From the NCBI GenBank assembly GCA_023159155.1, contig JAJNNX010000037.1:124001-188000 (forward strand): a stretch of 64,000 nucleotides of DNA. Reading direction: 5' to 3'. The notes beneath the pieces are model-generated. The model worked only from the letters and a program-made list of their open reading frames with translations, did no database searches and was not told where the DNA came from. Origin of the DNA: Ustulina deusta. Lineage: Eukaryota > Ascomycota > Sordariomycetes > Xylariales > Xylariaceae. Positions 11,149-22,330 of this stretch are shown here, piece by piece. Numbering within the stretch: position 1 is the stretch's first letter; every line of letters starts with the position of its first letter. Made by a program: the position numbers and the translations under genes.

Positions 11149-13620
11149 CTAAGGACCACCACACAGGACCGATCCAGTTGCTAAGAAAAGACTGGACCCA
11201 CTGAGGCCATTGGAACCATTCAGCAAGTCGAGTGAGGCAATTGTGTTGTCTCTCCCCATGCTGTAAAAAGCACGTTGGCCGAGCAAGACCACAGTAGTTG
11301 CCGTTTCAGCGGGAGATAACCCCATCCTCACTGTAACAAGAAGCATTCCTTAGCTCGTGTTGGTCACTAGAGAAAAACTACCGTTTAGGTGGAATATTCA
11401 GACTTACAAAGAACTTCAAGTTAATATTCAAATATCGGGAAAAAAAAATAGATTCTTCGGCCGAGATTGTAATCTCAGGTATGTATTCAACAGTTCGATA
11501 ATTTTTGTCACAGCATCTTGGCCCTAGTTAGCGTTTATTCTATTGTGCTTAAATACCAACAGTAAAGTCATTCTCTCCACCTACCAAAACGGCTCGTGGG
11601 ACTATATAGGCCTCAGCGCTGCCATATAAAGAAAAGTAAGCATGCAAAAAGTCCAGTCCAGAACGCTTATAATCGGCGATCCTGCAGCACAGTAGCCACC
11701 AACTCTCTCACATATTCGGATACAAAACTCAGCGATAGAATACGTGGTGCCGTGCTTATTGACGCATTGGCCCATGAAATAGAGGGCAATTAGACCCAAG
11801 TACGCCAAACCGAACCCGGATCGACAAGTCCTACGACTGATCATGAGTTTCAGGTTCAAAGAGTTCTTTTTAGCGAGACCAATACGCATACTAAAGAACA
11901 GAGAGGAATACTAGCCACAGAAGTGAGCCCCAGTACCAGATAATGAAAACAAAATCTGTAGCTCTAGCGCCTCTTAACACTAAAGCAGTATTTCAGCACT
12001 AGAAATAGTGTTCCTTTTCCACAAGGCCCGGGACAACATGGTTACAGAATGAACGAGCGGACCAAGGTTACCCCGAGAGATCCCATATATATATTTCGCT
12101 CATTTCATATAACTAGAACTTAGACTTTAGATCATCCGAATACACCTCTGGTGATCATACATGGAATATGCACTAGTCCCCTTCTTCCACTATATCGCAA
12201 CTCCACACCTCCGTGAGAATTGTAGTGTCAGTAAAAACACTACATATCATAGACATACTATGAACCCTACTTGGCTCATAGATAGAAATCTTTAGATGCT
12301 CTCTGGCTTCGCTACTAGGCAAGTCCACCCAGGCCTTCTCGGCCAACAGCACGGCTTCCCACAGATCATCTGTGCGACCCAGGTCATCGTAATGTCTCGT
12401 AGAATACTTATCATCATCTAAAACTATCGCTTTGTTTAAGGACTTCGTTAAAATTTTAAGAGCTCTATATATCTGTTTGGCGTTCTCCAACAGGAACTCC
12501 ACAGCTTTCATATCGTCGTCAAAAGCAGAAAGCATATCGGGTATAAAAATGCCTTCATTTATTAACGGTATCGGAAAGCCCATTAATCCCGAGAGCGTAG
12601 GAACTATGTCGATCTGGTTCACAGCGGAGTAGTACAGGTAATCCTCAGCAATATCCAGGGGCAAAATGCGCCGTGGCTATGCCATGTCTCCCAGCTGAGG
12701 AGATATAAAGACGGTGGCTGCGGCGAGCTCCTCGGGTAGCCACCTGCCGTGGTTTCCCTGAGCTATCATTCCGTGTTCACCAAGAAGAACCAAAAGAGTA
12801 TTCTGCATGTAAGGCTCGCGAATCAAAGCCGTATACATATCTCTAACAACAGCATCCATTTCGAGCTGCGCAAGGCCGCATATGAGCAGACCTCCGTCCC
12901 CCAATATAAGCTATACAGTCAAGCCCTAGGTAATGCAGAATCAGAGCAGTCCAGTCGCCGCGCGCCAGCTCGTTAGACAGGTTTCTCGTAATATTTCGGT
13001 CGATATTAACAAGCTTTGGGAGTTGGAAAGACAAAAAGGACTCCATGCGGTCGAAGACATCCGGATACAAGTCCACACACGCCTCTATGCTATAAAAAAC
13101 GAGTTTCTTTTGATCGGCCCGGGATACCTTAAACCGTGCAAGCCAAGTGTCTCCGCCGTCCAGGCGCAAATCCTTGGGCCAGTTGACCACGTTTAGCCAG
13201 GCATCCAGAAATAACTAACTCAACCCTTAAATCAGGGCCTTAATACAAAATAGGTTCAAGGTTGGCATGGCTAAAAGAGCTGTAATAAGTACAGCGTCGC
13301 CTAAGCAAATAAGGCCTTGCGTAAAAAGGAAGCTACCGTCCTTAGAAAAAAACAAAATCAGTCCTCAATACATCAACCATTATAAAGACCACCTTGTCAA
13401 AAGGTGCCTTATAAACTCTTGTTTCTAATGATAGACTAAGAAAGTCCATACCTTCTAGCAGAGGTCTACTGCGGAAGAGACCAGTCATAAATATAAGCAT
13501 GCCTAGTAGAATCAGAATATTTACAAGCGAAAACAGGAGCGTGCTTATCGTCCGGCTTTTGGAAATCATTATAACAGGCAAATGAAAATATCTTAGAAGA
13601 ATATACAAAAATGCTTTCAC
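11149..13620 (-). pseudogene. GPI ethanolamine-phosphate transferase (GPI7/LAS21-like) relic
   Basis: Scattered frames on the minus strand follow the order of a GPI7/LAS21-type enzyme, which adds ethanolamine phosphate to the GPI-anchor mannose in the ER membrane. The N-terminus has a hydrophobic segment then FDKVVFIMVDVLRTDFV (13620-13342), with the metal-binding VD. Next come FTQGLI, DTWLARF and WTALILHYLGLD (near 12920), GEHGM and GNHGR (near 12780), ATVFISPQLG, QIDIVPTLSGLMGFPIP (near 12600), and a C-terminal FYSMGRDNTIASLDL (near 11250). Breaks include one extra T in a T-run at about 13350 and stops at 13229-13227 (TAA) and 13217-13215 (TAG) that look like former Gln codons changed by CpA to TpA. 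The active gene should be elsewhere, so this is probably a duplicated copy hit by RIP. Confidence 0.75.
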
Positions 13621-13639
13621 GATGTTAAATTATAAATAG

Positions 13640-15008
13640 ATTTTACTTGAATAAATAATGTTTTTTATAACAGAAAAAACAACACAGCTACTCTGTATAG
13701 TATAAGTAACAATATATATAGCTTACTCCGTAACATACCCCCTAGATTACCCAGATTCGCTAAGTAATCTACTAACGCAGAAACCTTATATTACCCACTT
13801 TAGGTCCTACATTCTTAGACGATACACCCACAAGCAATGCTCTCGTGCAAAATCAAACAGGGCTAGGGGTGGTGTAGTACTACTTAAAAACGAAAGCTTC
13901 CTTGCCCGTGAACACCTGGGGCCTCTAGTATAGCCATCTTTATTTCGAAACACCGAGGTATTCGGACACGATACAATCAAGCACTACTTTATGCCATCCT
14001 ATAGCCTTGTTTAAAAAAAAGATTATATATGCCTATAAACTTAATTTTTAGTAAAATAAAATTATTTGCTTTGTTACGCTAAAAAACGTTGTTAAAGTTG
14101 TCGAGTTTTGGTGAGAATAAGACCGGATGCGGTGCGTTCCTTGGAAAATGCACAGCCACCCAATGGATTGTTCTCGTACTATCTATGAAGTCTCTGCTTA
14201 GCTCACATGTGAATGTGCCTACGTCCTGCAAGTGCCATGTTCGGACTCGAGTTGCGCCTCGTTGGTGGCTAGAAGCGAGATTGTGTCGACAGTTGGGCAG
14301 AATTCGGAGAATGTTCCCTACATAAGTTTCTATTGTCGTCGCAAGACTGTAATATTCTGCCAATTTTGGAGCATGGCTATGAAATCACGGATCTGAGTTA
14401 ATATCGGGCCGATTCAGGGCTGGCCAGATACTGCCTTACACGTAAGTAAGCCTTCATGTCCCTATGCTGGCTGAAGATATTGCTGTGCCTAGCCATCGCT
14501 GACCGTTCTCTTTTTCCATATTACACACTAGTGGCAACATCATGTGAGGAATCAATGTTACAGGGAAGGATCGGACCTTTTGCTATATTTGGAGAGGCGT
14601 GGTCTTCCTTTCGCCCCTTTTTCCTTATCCCAACATGAGCTGAACCCAGAGCAGCCAGTGATAGCGCTTGTTGACAACCCAAGACGCCACCACTCCTATC
14701 GGGTAGCAAAATGAGCAGCATCTCGTAGACAGCCTTTCCATTGTGTTACGTTGGGGGCTTGAAATGGATTGGTAGACCTGATTTGGTATAAATGTTGAGA
14801 TAGGTTTGGTATGGTGATCCTTCGACTACGACTACGTCTCATGAGGCGCCCCATCCTAGGAACAAGACCAGCCACTTTCTCGATGCGCGTATATTAGGGT
14901 AGGTTCTACTTGTCATGGCTCCTTGATTCTCGCCAAAACCCACAAGCTTGAGCTCCTCTAAGATCCTTCTAAGATTTCTTCCCTCACTTGTCTTTCATCT
15001 AAGCAAAC
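13640..15008. other. Intergenic, no gene recognised
   Basis: The first 400 bases are AT-rich and include a TAACATACCCCCTAGATTACCC-like stretch resembling DNA-transposon ends, but no partner repeat was found. Frames at 14079-14363 overlap on both strands and are unconvincing. The last few hundred bases before 15009 are the likely promoter of the FAD oxidoreductase. Confidence 0.4.
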
Positions 15009-16391
15009 ATGAGGCTCAACAGTCCAATACTGATTGCCAGCCTGACCCTCACATTACCGTGCTTTGCCATCGGTCCTTACGACATAGAGAGCTATGCTTC
15101 AAAGGATGTGATACGACGGGATGTTGCTGTGATTGGCGGCGGCGCATCGGGAACTTACGTCTCCATTGAATTGCGCGATCTCAATAAGTCCATAGTTGTC
15201 ATCGAGCGTTCGTCACAATTAGGTGGCAACACGCGGACATATCTGGATCCCAAAACGGGCGTGCCCATCAACTATGCCCTACAGATATATCACGATGACG
15301 CCATTACCAGGAACTTTTTCGCTCGATTGAATACTTCCGTTGCTACGACGTCCTTCAATTTGTCTACTTCCCCCGTCTACGCAGACTTCTCGACAGGAAA
15401 GCTCCTCCCAAACTACACAATCCCAGTCATTGGCGATGACTATCAGCGAGAACTTCACAAATATCCCTATCTGGAAGATGGCATTAACTTGCCGCAGCCC
15501 ATACCCGCAGATCTGCTCTTGACCACACAAGATTACATCAAGAAATTCAATCTACAGGACTCTGCTCCTGTCATTTTTGACACGCCCGCAATCCCAGGAA
15601 ACCTATTGGAGACATTGATGCTCTATACATTCAATGATCTAAACACCCTGTTCTTGAACGAGGAAGCCGGTGCGGCGATAAACAATGCGGATGGCGACAA
15701 CTCCGAGCTCTACCGAAACGCGCTGACCGAATTGAGCCCTGATGTGCTGCTTAACTCCACTGTTATCTCGGCCAACCGCACCGGCGATGTGAAGCTAGTC
15801 GTCAAAACGCCAACGGGAAATAAATTGGTCATCGCCAAACAGCTAGTGGTGGCGATGCCGCCCGTTCTGGAGAACATGAGCCCTTTCGGTTTGAACCTTC
15901 GGGAGCGGGGCATCTTGTCGCAGCTCTCAGGCAAGCCGTATTACTCTGGGGTTGTCCAGAACACTGGCCTATCCGATGGTCATGTCTACAAGAACCGCGC
16001 AACGGGCACGGCCTTCCATGTGCCAACACTACCAGGCGCCATCCTCTTGAACCCCACGGATGCTCCTGGTCTGTTCTACTATTGGTTCAGTTCCGAGACA
16101 CGTCTTTCCCAGGCTGAGGTTGAAGGGGCTATGAGAGATGCAATCAAGAAGCTGCAAAAACTGGAATCATCTGCAACCACCGCAGAGCCTGAGTTTGTTG
16201 CCTTCGATGACCATTACCCCTTTCATCTAGCTGTCTCGTCGGAAGACATCAAGAATGGCTTCTATGATGCAATGTATGCCTTGCAAGGGTATAGAAACAC
16301 GTGGTACATCTCATCGTTGTTTGTTATTGGCTCGAGCCAGCTATGGAACAATACAGCGGCTATGCTCCCTAGAATTGCTGCCGCTTTATAG
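15009..16391 (+). CDS. Secreted-type FAD-dependent oxidoreductase
   Basis: This is a single open frame of 460 residues. Residues 1-21 form a hydrophobic signal peptide ending near CFAIG. A Rossmann FAD-binding motif follows (VIGGGASGTYV, about residues 41-51), then an acidic strand end VVIERS and the second FAD motif GGNTRTY. The family includes proteins often labelled beta-cyclopiazonate dehydrogenase and other flavin-containing amine oxidase-like enzymes. Several NxT/S sites fit passage through the secretory system. It lies at the left edge of the polyketide cluster and is convergent with the regulator gene, separated from it by about 170 bases. I infer a tailoring oxidation or dehydrogenation of the polyketide, but the substrate cannot be read, and it may lie just outside the co-regulated set. 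Confidence 0.85.
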   Translation: MRLNSPILIASLTLTLPCFAIGPYDIESYASKDVIRRDVAVIGGGASGTYVSIELRDLNKSIVVIERSSQLGGNTRTYLDPKTGVPINYALQIYHDDAITRNFFARLNTSVATTSFNLSTSPVYADFSTGKLLPNYTIPVIGDDYQRELHKYPYLEDGINLPQPIPADLLLTTQDYIKKFNLQDSAPVIFDTPAIPGNLLETLMLYTFNDLNTLFLNEEAGAAINNADGDNSELYRNALTELSPDVLLNSTVISANRTGDVKLVVKTPTGNKLVIAKQLVVAMPPVLENMSPFGLNLRERGILSQLSGKPYYSGVVQNTGLSDGHVYKNRATGTAFHVPTLPGAILLNPTDAPGLFYYWFSSETRLSQAEVEGAMRDAIKKLQKLESSATTAEPEFVAFDDHYPFHLAVSSEDIKNGFYDAMYALQGYRNTWYISSLFVIGSSQLWNNTAAMLPRIAAAL

Positions 16392-16564
16392 ACCCTCTCC
16401 TTTTTCAAGAAGTCATAGTAGCAGCAATAGCATCCATCGGAGAGTTCTGAGCAAGTCTATAATACTGAACACATGGTCAGTGTTTTTGGGGGAAAGGGAC
16501 GGCTTATTGTATGTTCAGATGTGTCAATACCTGTGAGGCTTTCCATAGGTTCAATCCAAAGGCT

Positions 16565-18614
16565 TCAAATGTCTACGGTGTTCCTACACCCATGCATCAC
16601 TCCAATGACGTCTTGCATTCTTTTGTTGAGGAGATCGCCGAATTCAGGATGCAAAGCAAGGATCTCTGTACACATTGATAGCGGCATCTGCGTCAACGGA
16701 TGGATCTATAGAAGCTGGATCAGCTGGCCGCAATACCACAGGAACGCAAGTGAGTCGGTTGAAAGGGCACCCTATACCTTGAAACCGTTCATCTGAGAGA
16801 TTCTCGTCATCAAGTTGACCATCTCTGCCACGGCTGCCGAGGCTCGCAAATGGGACTCGGTCCGGCCCGCCTCTCTCACATCAGACTGCGACAATTTCAA
16901 CCTCGTCAGTCGATCATGGTACAGCACCGCGCTCTGCCACATCATGTTCACAAAAATCAGCATGGGGTCTGATTCTTGTAGGTTCGGCGGATAAGAGCCG
17001 CAGAAAAGCTCGATTCTGCTCGATAATGTGGCGCCGATCTGCTCGTGCCGCTCCCAACAAGACCGCGAGGCATTCTGGTTCAGTGTAGCTCCTACACAGA
17101 AATGTCTGTGGCTCAGGACGCGGCCACTAAGAGCTGCCACGAGGATGCACTCGACAAACGGAGACCGTGAGGGTCCAAAATCTCCCATCGTCAAAGCGTC
17201 TTGAAGGAACCCCATGCAGTTTGGCCGGCCATGCTGGAAGTCCGTCTCTGGGGCTGGCAAGCGGGTTACGTTCTGTGGGGAAGGGGCTTGGTCAGCCAAA
17301 CGTATCTGGGGAAACACTGCGGGCTTGTATGAATTTGCTACCTGATCGCCAAAAGTCATATGGTCACCATTTCGTAAACTGAAAAAGCGATCTAGACAAT
17401 AAGCCATCCAAAACGTTCTCCTCTTCATTTCCGTGGTTATGAGATCGGTCTGTTCTGCCACCATATCCAACGCATCGATATCCTGGAATTCTCTGAGCTG
17501 GATAGTCCGGAAAGCCCGGCCTAATGTTGACCATGCCCGGTGAAAGTTCACACACATGAACTCGTGAGTTGCCAGAATAAGCCAGGCTTGTACCTGTTCG
17601 AGGTCTGTTTCTTGCGAACTGGAGGTCCTCATGTCCAGGGCCTCGAGCGCCCGACGAGTGTTTCGATACAAGGGATCTCGCAGGCCCTGGTACTGGACTG
17701 ACGTCGATGACGCCAGAGTCCACACGGCATAGCGGAGGCACAATTGGGCTGTCGATTTGCCTGGTTGTTGCGCCTCAAAGAGGTAGCGCCTTTGGTTGAG
17801 GATCGGTATACATCCATGCAACCTATCAAAATAAAGTTGATCCCTGTGCAACATTAGGCTTTGAAACATACAGTCCTCATTTCCTGCACTGTCTAGGGGC
17901 ATCACGAGAACTACCTACAGATCGGCCTGCATGGCAGTCGAGATGTGTAAGCTAGAAAAGATGTCTTGTGCCTCTATAAGAGCTCCGGATTGGACTATGT
18001 CGGGCAATCTGACATCGTTACAGACATCATTACTGGCATCATCTGTATGTTGCAATAGCGTTGGCGAAACTGCAAAGGGGCCGAGCTCAACTGACGTTGT
18101 ACCTGATTCGGTACCAGCGGACAGCATCGCCTGTAAGTTCCAATCATTCTGGTCAAACTCAAAATCCCAAGTTGTGTCTTCATTAGAAGAGACCTCCTTC
18201 ATGGGCGTTGGCCCATTTTCACCTTGTCGGCTTCGTAGTAACTCCTCTTCCAGAGTTGCTGGTGAGTATCCATCAGTCAGCTAGGTGCCAGCTTCAACTG
18301 ACCAATCTTGACTCGGGGGGAAAAAAAAAGGCGCCCGTAAGTCGTACCAATTCGTTCTTGGAGACCTTTAAGGTACCCCGTCTTGGGCCCTCGGGCAGGC
18401 CGGAGAGCTGTAACATGACACTCAACACCAGAGGTGTGGCAAAAGCCGCATTGAGGTCGCTGTCTGTCACATCGCACCTTGAACAAAGTCAACGCTGGGG
18501 GTATTTGAGCCAAGATAGCTGTCCTACCTTCTTCCTTCTGCATTCTTCACAGGCCGCACCAGGCTTCTGTCGGGATGACAGAGGACTGGCGCCATCAAGA
18601 TCAGAATCAGGCAT
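16565..18614 (-). CDS. Zn2Cys6 transcription factor, probable cluster regulator
   Basis: The spliced model has exons 18614-18528, 18477-18348, 18246-17919, 17843-17342, 17272-16778 and 16705-16565, giving 560 residues in one frame. The binuclear zinc cluster has perfect spacing, CX2CX6CX6CX2CX6C at residues 22, 25, 32, 39, 42 and 49. A short linker (GYLKGLQERIEELL) likely dimerises. The middle-homology region (fungal_trans) starts at about residue 182 with LYFDRLHGCIPIL and includes RRTFWMAYCLDRF and RLPAPETDFQ. The fifth exon follows a 69-base intron (17341-17273) that is a multiple of three and stop-free, so its removal rests on alignment to the family pattern. Sitting among biosynthetic genes, it is the best candidate for pathway-specific control of the cluster. 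Confidence 0.9.
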
Positions 18615-20485
18615 TTTCAAATTGTTCCGTGTTGCAAGTTACGGATATTGATTCGAGCCGGCGTGCAACATAAATGGTTAGGGCAGCGCTGATATTGATC
18701 AAACTCAGCTGACCAATACTGTTTCATCACAGTTCGGTCTATACAGCATAGACTATTGTCACTTCGGTGCCGCTTATTATTTTGAAAAGGCGGCAACGTA
18801 TCAGCTTACTTGCCGGGCCAGGCCAAGTAGCACAGCATATCGCAATGGCCAGTATTGGTTTGCTGGGTATCACATGCAGATAGAGAGGCGCAAAAGGGTG
18901 AATCTGACTGGCGATCCGGACATCCAAATGAGGCTCCGTAGTCCCTTCAGACGATCTAGCTGGTTGATATACGTACACACTGAATGATCTGCTGAATCCT
19001 ATATGCAAAGTCAAATCAACTAGTCATGCCATATTACAAGCGATAATTGCGACAGTCGTCAATAAGCCGACTAATCTGACCGCGCTCTTACCCAAAGTGA
19101 TTTCAAATCATACTCTATATGCATTGCGTGTCATCTCCATGTCACGGAGTCCTGGAGGCAGCACAGCCATCATGCATGCTCGGCCAGCTGAGTTGAATCC
19201 TGCGCCGATGACAAGTCAACCCTTCGAGTTCGTGGGGAAAAGAAACGTAGGAGAAAGTGTAGGGACATTGAGAACCAAGACATTTGCCTACGGGGGCCTA
19301 TATTCCAGCGCTCGCTTACTTTCAGGGCTTGCCCCCATCAGGTACTTGCTAAGAACCCAGAGAGGTTCTATAGAAACTCGAAGATGGCAAGGCTGAGGGA
19401 CATCGAGTGATCTATAATGGTATATAGGTACATGTTATACAGTATATACCACCCATCGTCTGAGCTTGCACTATGAGGCATATTAAGTATCTTACAAGGG
19501 GGGCAACGTCCGATGAACTGAACTTCTAGGGAACTGAACATACGCTTCATCTAAGCTAGCATAGCTGCGGCAACTTAGTTGAGCCGGTCTGGTCGATCCT
19601 CGGTCATGGGTCTGGCCAGGGCCCTGTTCCTTCTGCAACGCTGACCATAATAACTCGGGCAAACAAAGCCATGGGCGAACCAGATCGAAAAGTACCTAGC
19701 AGTGCCGATCCTGAACTCTGCAGCTCGCCTACCACCCTACCAATCCCGTCGCGAGTTCTCAGGTATAGATAGGTACGTCGTTGATCACGATGAGTATGGT
19801 TTTTGGTAAGCAGTGATAGGCGTCATCCCGGCAGTATTATCTGTAAGCTTTGCCAGGGAATGATGCGAAGTACCGATCGGGTGGCAGGTCTTTGAACGTG
19901 GGTTAGAATATACGCGACAAACGAAGGCAAGCCTCTAGGACTGGAATAAGAAAAGGATAAGGGGCAAGGAAAGATGCAGTCTACTTTCCACTGAGAAGGG
20001 GTGTGATGGCGGGGTGGAGAGTATATTACTGGCAGACTGGCGCGGGGTAGCGCCGGTTTAGCAGGGCATCTTCGGGGCTGTTTTGAGCCCTGCTCTGGCT
20101 CAGTAGGTATGGTCTCAGTACCCATCAGGTTCTTATACCTACGACGTATGATGTACCTATGTATACGACCAGTGAGGCTTAAGGCGGGAACTTAAGGGAG
20201 ACCGGAAATACCCCTAGATATCACTAGCGCCGAGCCCCGACCTCCTCCTCCAAGGCTTTGATCACCATCTTATCACCGTCGGAGCGGAAATAAGCTTTAT
20301 CTGGGTCAGATCGATCTCCTACCTGACAGAAGAGACTCCCGGCTCAGTCCGGGACCGAAGTCTTGAAACTGAATCAAGAACGATATGCGCTTGTCCGGTC
20401 CTTGTTCCAATGTCTTAGGTATATAATGCCATGCCAACACATGCCATCTGACCTCCATTCCGTCTGAGCAATCTACCCCTCCTAG
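18615..20485. other. Intergenic between regulator and reductase
   Basis: This is 1.9 kb without a convincing gene. It holds the 5' regions of the regulator (minus) and the reductase (plus). A CGG-N6-CCG inverted triplet lies at 20340-20351, about 135 bases before the reductase start, and is a typical Zn2Cys6 factor target. Short open frames here have no recognisable content. Confidence 0.5.
20340..20351. promoter_or_regulatory. Candidate Zn2Cys6 site CGG-N6-CCG
   Basis: CGGCTCAGTCCG reads as inverted CGG triplets separated by six bases, upstream of the reductase gene. Such sites occur by chance, so this is only a candidate. Confidence 0.25.
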
Positions 20486-21589
20486 ATGACGCGATTTCTT
20501 CTCTCTCTGCTTCCTATAGCTAGACCATCACTCAGATCGAAGCCAATCACGAGGGCACTGGGCAATATGGCGCCTCAAAACCAAGCTGCCTGGATCATGG
20601 GAGCCAAGAGCCATCCTTTCCAAGTCAAAGAGGCTCCAATGTGGACGCCTGGTAGCGGTGAGATCCTCGTCAGAAACTCGGCCGCCGCCATCAACCCTGT
20701 TGATGGTTCACTCCAAACCAGCGCTTTCTGGCCACTCAACTATCCCGCCATCCTCGGACAAGACGTCGCAGGCCAGGTTGTCGCCGTAGGCGCCGATGTC
20801 ACCAGGTTCAGGGAAGGTGATCGCGTCCTGGGTCACGCCCTGGGCATGGCAACCAAGCGAAACCAGGACAGTGGATTCCAATTATACACCATCTTACAGT
20901 CCAACATGGCTAGTCAGTTGCCTGCGAACGTCTCCTTCGAGAGTGCTTGTGTCCTTCCTCTCGCTTGCTCGACTGCTGCTGCGGCTTTGTTCCAAGACAG
21001 CGGTCTACGTCTCCAGCTGCCAACTGAGCCGCGCCAGCCCCCGACCGGCAAGACGGTGCTGGTGTGGGGAGGCTCGTCCAGCCTCGGAAGCAACGCGATT
21101 CAGCTTGCTGCTGCTGCCGGATATGAGGTTATCACAACCGCATCACCCAAGAACTTCGACTACGTGAAAAGACTCGGCGCCAGCCAAGTGTTTGATTATC
21201 AAAGCTCTGGAGTGCAAGAAAACCTCGTCAATGCTTTCCGGGGCAAAATCATAGCTGGTGCTCTTGATTGCATTGGTGGACCTTCGTGGCAGATCTGCAT
21301 GTATGTTGTCCAGCAGACGGCTGGCAACAAGGTCATCATCAGCGCCAAGCGCGGCTTCCCGGAGCCGCTGGAGGGAGTGACGATCAAGGGTTTGTTCGGT
21401 ACCTCCGTGAAGGATAGTCATGTCGGGAAGGCGATCTATGAAGGCTTCTTGCCACAGGCACTAGAGTCGGGATCTTACGTGCCGGCGCCCGAGCCATTGG
21501 TCGTGGGCAAAGGGCTAAATAGTATTCAAGATGCTGTCGACTTCCACAGGAAGGGGGTATCCGCGTCAAAAGTAGTCGTTACTCTATAG
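20486..21589 (+). CDS. Medium-chain reductase (zinc-type alcohol dehydrogenase / enoyl reductase fold)
   Basis: This intronless frame of 367 residues has a GroES-like N-terminal half (AAAINPVDGSLQ, LGQDVAGQVVAVG, GDRVLG) and a nucleotide-binding half (VLVWGGSSSLGSNAIQLAAAAGYEVI, about residues 192-215). It belongs to the CipB/ToxD-like, LovC-related medium-chain reductases that use NADPH and usually lack catalytic zinc ligands, as seems true here. The frame can start at residue 1 or at Met28 (20567). The first 27 residues are basic and free of acidic residues and could be an organelle-targeting leader. A non-reducing PKS needs no trans enoyl reductase, so a role here would be reduction of a later intermediate. 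Membership in the cluster is inferred from position. Confidence 0.85.
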   Translation: MTRFLLSLLPIARPSLRSKPITRALGNMAPQNQAAWIMGAKSHPFQVKEAPMWTPGSGEILVRNSAAAINPVDGSLQTSAFWPLNYPAILGQDVAGQVVAVGADVTRFREGDRVLGHALGMATKRNQDSGFQLYTILQSNMASQLPANVSFESACVLPLACSTAAAALFQDSGLRLQLPTEPRQPPTGKTVLVWGGSSSLGSNAIQLAAAAGYEVITTASPKNFDYVKRLGASQVFDYQSSGVQENLVNAFRGKIIAGALDCIGGPSWQICMYVVQQTAGNKVIISAKRGFPEPLEGVTIKGLFGTSVKDSHVGKAIYEGFLPQALESGSYVPAPEPLVVGKGLNSIQDAVDFHRKGVSASKVVVTL

Positions 21590-21814
21590 ACCCCATCGTC
21601 AAAGATGTGCGCTGTGAGGTAAAAGGAACCCCGATGGCTGGACAGGTTTGAATATATCGATATTTAATCGATGGGAAACAAGGATGAAAAAAATGGTTGG
21701 AGTTCATGTCCTCTATTCCTCATAGTTAAGGAGTCTATGTTACTAAAGTTTGCGACATTTTCTTTTCTCATAGTTTTCCTGGAGACGTAAGTCCAACTGT
21801 CGGCACAAGAGAGC

Positions 21815-22330
21815 GTCGACTCAAGGCTATGGCAAAGTGATATCCCCTTTCAACATGGGCACGGTGAGGAGGAGAAGGCCTTTCTCCGTCTCCAGGAAGA
21901 AATCGTCAAGAACAACGGCATGATCATCCTAGCTTGGGACTCTCTCAATATCCGACACGCTCTTCATTCCCGTCTTTTTGCGCCCTCTACGGATGCTGTC
22001 GCGCGTTGTGGGACATAATTATATGCCAGTTTATAATGCCTCTGCTTATGGCATCAACATCACCAACATAGGCATGCGTGTGATGGGGAATCACGGACTT
22101 CAATTCGCACATTTACCAGATAGTCTAGGGCGCCGCCTTGGTACTGGCCTGCAAGCAACTGATAAACAGCCGGAGTTTGTGCTATAATCAAATAGTATCC
22201 CTTACCATCGCGGCGCTATGTTTCTTTTGTTGCTAAGGGAGATAAACAAGAGGGCAATCCGAACAAGGGAGATGGCCTTATGCTCGGATCATATGTATGT
22301 ATCCCGTCACAAGTCTAAAGTTTATAACTA
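21815..22330 (+). pseudogene. Fragment of a HET-domain (heterokaryon incompatibility) protein
   Basis: One frame reads HGHGEEEKAFLRLQEEIVK followed by MIILAWDS and FAPSTDAVARCGT, ending at a TAA near 22017. This matches the end of HET domains, usually YGEGEKAFxRLQEEIIK, then FAW, then LAPSPxxFxxCG. A shifted frame continues with YGINITNIGMRV, the usual follow-on segment (SITNKGLRI). The fragment has no start, is frameshifted and is only a few hundred bases, so it is a relic. HET proteins normally mediate non-self recognition between fungal strains. Confidence 0.55.

Noticed and set aside
18478..18614. An abnormal C-x2-C-x5-C zinc cluster in the regulator
   Set aside because: On re-reading the exon end, the sequence codes two Lys before the intron, giving the normal six-residue spacing.
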